Shown in pieces: positions 42,506-43,748 of a stretch of DNA of 43,748 bases (positions are counted from its first letter, which is position 1; every line of letters begins with the position of its first letter). Made by a program: the position numbers and the translations under genes. The notes under the pieces are model-generated. The model was not told where the DNA came from. It saw nothing but the letters and a program-made list of their open reading frames with translations, and did no database searches. Source of the stretch: an uncultured Clostridia bacterium (lineage in GTDB: Bacteria > Bacillota > Clostridia > Oscillospirales > Acutalibacteraceae); assembly GCA_947585615.1 (NCBI GenBank), contig CANPXD010000006.1:1-43748 (forward strand), in the 5' to 3' direction.

Positions 42506-43311
42506 GCTGACTCCTCCTCTGAATGAAAAGTATGGCTTTTGTCTTCGTATTTATAATAAAAATCGCCGAGATTGCCCGAATAATCATCATTCCACGGCTT
42601 ATTTTTACCGTCATAATGCACAAAAACGCAATTCTTTTTCACCCATAAACGAGTGAGCCTATATTTTTTAAACATATGTTCATCACAATTATAAATACAA
42701 GGGTCAAGATATATTGTGCTTCTCCAGAACAATGAATTTATAACGTCCTGATCAGCCTGAAACAAAAACCTGCCTTTTCTGCCGATAAATTCAAATATAC
42801 TTTCTGCGTCTGTTTCTTTGCGCATTTCCGCAACATTTATCATAAGAACGCCCGCGTTTATATATTCACTTTTTCTTCCCATATTCAGTCTCATAAGGTT
42901 AAACGTTTTGACAATTCCGCCTGTATGCCCTGCGGCGGCAAATATTTTACCTTTAAAATCAATATTATATAAATTCTTAATTGAATTTAAAACAATAATG
43001 TCAGGGTCAAGGTAAAGTATCCTTTCCAGCGAATCAGGCAAATATTCAAACAAAAGCAGTCTGTAATACGTTTCCTTTGTAATACGGTTTGTAAAATGTG
43101 CATCTCTGAATAATACGTCTGAAATCCGAATCGGGTGCAGCGCTATTCTCGACATATCTATTCCCTGTTTTATTCTGATAAAATCGCTCTGTTTTAGTGA
43201 ACTGTGCGCGATATAAATATCAAAACAGCCGGCGTTGCTGTCTGTCAATGAGTTAAGCATTGCCATTAACCTGTCTATATAATTGGAATCCAGTGTGACC
43301 AGTATGTTCAT
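42502..43311 (-). CDS. GT8 glycosyltransferase (LgtC/GspA-like)
   Basis: 269 aa. The start is ATG 43311, since MNILVTLDSNYIDRLMAML is the family opening and AGGCAGTG lies just upstream; ATG 43341 has no ribosome site. It shows RILYLDPDIIVLNSI (the DxD metal site), the YINAGVLMINVAEMR block, QADQDVINSLF and the late FVHYDGKNKPWN. It transfers a sugar, often galactose or glucose, to a surface glycan; acceptor unknown. First gene of the four-gene minus cluster. Confidence 0.93.
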   Translation of the reverse strand: MNILVTLDSNYIDRLMAMLNSLTDSNAGCFDIYIAHSSLKQSDFIRIKQGIDMSRIALHPIRISDVLFRDAHFTNRITKETYYRLLLFEYLPDSLERILYLDPDIIVLNSIKNLYNIDFKGKIFAAAGHTGGIVKTFNLMRLNMGRKSEYINAGVLMINVAEMRKETDAESIFEFIGRKGRFLFQADQDVINSLFWRSTIYLDPCIYNCDEHMFKKYRLTRLWVKKNCVFVHYDGKNKPWNDDYSGNLGDFYYKYEDKSHTFHSEEESA

Positions 43312-43488
43312 GTTTTCACTGCCTTTCTTTTTTTGATTCATTCAAATGATAAAAAGACAAAATAAAAACAAGATAAATCAATTATTAAGAATTATAAACA
43401 TCAGGTTAATTTTCACAAATCAAGTGAAAAATAGCAAATTTATTTCTGAAACATAAAATAAATCAAAAAGTAAATTAGGAGAATAATT

Positions 43489-43740
43489 ATGTTCAGTTAT
43501 ATAAAAAAATTGCAATATCCCGTAAATATAAAACATTGTGATCCCGCCGCTGCAAGTATCATAATCAGCCAGTATGGAGGACCGGACGGTGAACTCGGAG
43601 CGTCGCTGCGCTATCTCTCCCAGCGCTATTCCATGCCTATTCCCGAACTAAAAGGCTTGCTTACAGATATAGGTAGAGAAGCCCCTGAAATGTTCCTTTC
43701 AGGGGCTAACGCTTTTTTTGATACTTTTGCAACCGTATAG
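43489..43740 (+). pseudogene. cotJC: cotJC fragment (N-terminal third) running into a terminator
   Basis: 83 codons after AGGAG. Residues 1-62 match CotJC, a manganese-catalase-like coat protein: YIKKLQYPVNIKHCDPAAAS, then QYGGPDGELGASLRYLSQRY and LKGLLTDIG. At the point where the family continues TEEFAHLE, carrying metal-ligand residues, the sequence turns to REAPEMFLSG and stops. Normal CotJC has about 190 residues. The odd tail lies inside a terminator hairpin (43680-43719), so transcription would end before the stop codon. It looks like a deletion remnant. It lies at the window edge, so an assembly end cannot be excluded. Confidence 0.85.
43680..43719 (+). terminator. Strong terminator overlapping the end of the cotJC fragment
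   Basis: AGCCCCTGAAA (43680-43690) and TTTCAGGGGCT (43697-43707) form a perfect 11-bp stem with a 6-nt loop. AACGC and a T-run follow. It falls inside the open frame, which is abnormal for an intact gene. Confidence 0.9.
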
Positions 43741-43748
43741 CTCCATTT

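Noticed and set aside
1-43748. tRNA genes, rRNA, insertion sequences or prophage genes
   Set aside because: None seen on either strand by reading; no transposase or integrase motif or cloverleaf was noticed, though a covariance search was not possible.

Overview
The window looks like part of the chromosome of a low-GC, spore-forming, plant-fibre-associated anaerobe of the Clostridia, most likely a Ruminococcus-like member of the Oscillospirales. The support is internal. There are sporulation and germination genes (spoVAD, ypeB, cotJA, cotJB, cotJC). There are cellulosome-type parts: a cohesin-like secreted protein, two secreted proteins with dockerin-type calcium loops, and a GH30-type glycosidase. 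There is also an aspS-gatCAB operon, and A+T-rich intergenic DNA with AGGAGG-type ribosome binding sites. The species cannot be named from this sequence alone.

Layout. 1-1093 (-): 5' part of a cohesin-like secreted protein running off the left edge. 1231-6103 (-): an AMP-forming acyl-CoA ligase-like enzyme and a large BspA-type leucine-rich-repeat exoprotein, each preceded by the same 22-bp element and -10 box. 6217-8671 (+): a three-gene unit of zinc-ribbon membrane/surface protein, helix-turn-helix-like protein and divergent Ser/Thr kinase, with its own promoter and terminator. 8672-9633: a 3'-truncated spoVAD next to unassignable DNA. 9694-9916 (+): a consensus promoter, a structured transcript with a possible 31-codon ORF, and a terminator, directly before an amidohydrolase gene. 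10703-16747 (-): aspS-gatC-gatA-gatB and a membrane acyltransferase. 16946-21356 (-): glycogen phosphorylase and a GH13 amylase, for glycogen/alpha-glucan use. 21461-24944 (-): proB-proA and a polysaccharide flippase. 25064-26772 (+): ypeB and a small lipoprotein. 26824-30504 (-): dockerin protein, acidic zinc-ribbon protein, efp, aroQ, rpsU and a dUTPase. 30642-36078 (-): response regulator, histidine kinase, ABC ATPase, ABC permease and YxeA-like protein, matching the Bacillus yxdJKLM-yxeA antimicrobial-peptide detoxification module. 36230-36571 (-): a lone MazF-type endoribonuclease. 36728-37267 (+): cotJA-cotJB. 37376-39937 (-): an LRR-dockerin-GH30 enzyme. 40252-43311 (-): GT8, TVP38-like, GT2 and GtrA genes for envelope glycan work. 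43489-43740 (+): an N-terminal cotJC remnant that runs into a terminator.

How it fits together. The extracellular proteins (cohesin-like, LRR, dockerin, GH30) suggest a fibre-degrading surface complex. The glgP/amylase pair and the envelope genes handle stored and surface carbohydrate. Two sporulation genes, spoVAD and cotJC, are cut short within one 35-kb stretch, which suggests rearrangement or decay of sporulation functions, or duplicated decayed copies.

Most worth a second look: the membrane protein-HTH-kinase operon (6278-8601), the structured promoter-to-terminator transcript at 9729-9916, the duplicated 22-bp promoter element, the BceR-type operator before the yxd-like module, the alternative hairpins between cotJA and cotJB, and the truncated cotJC.
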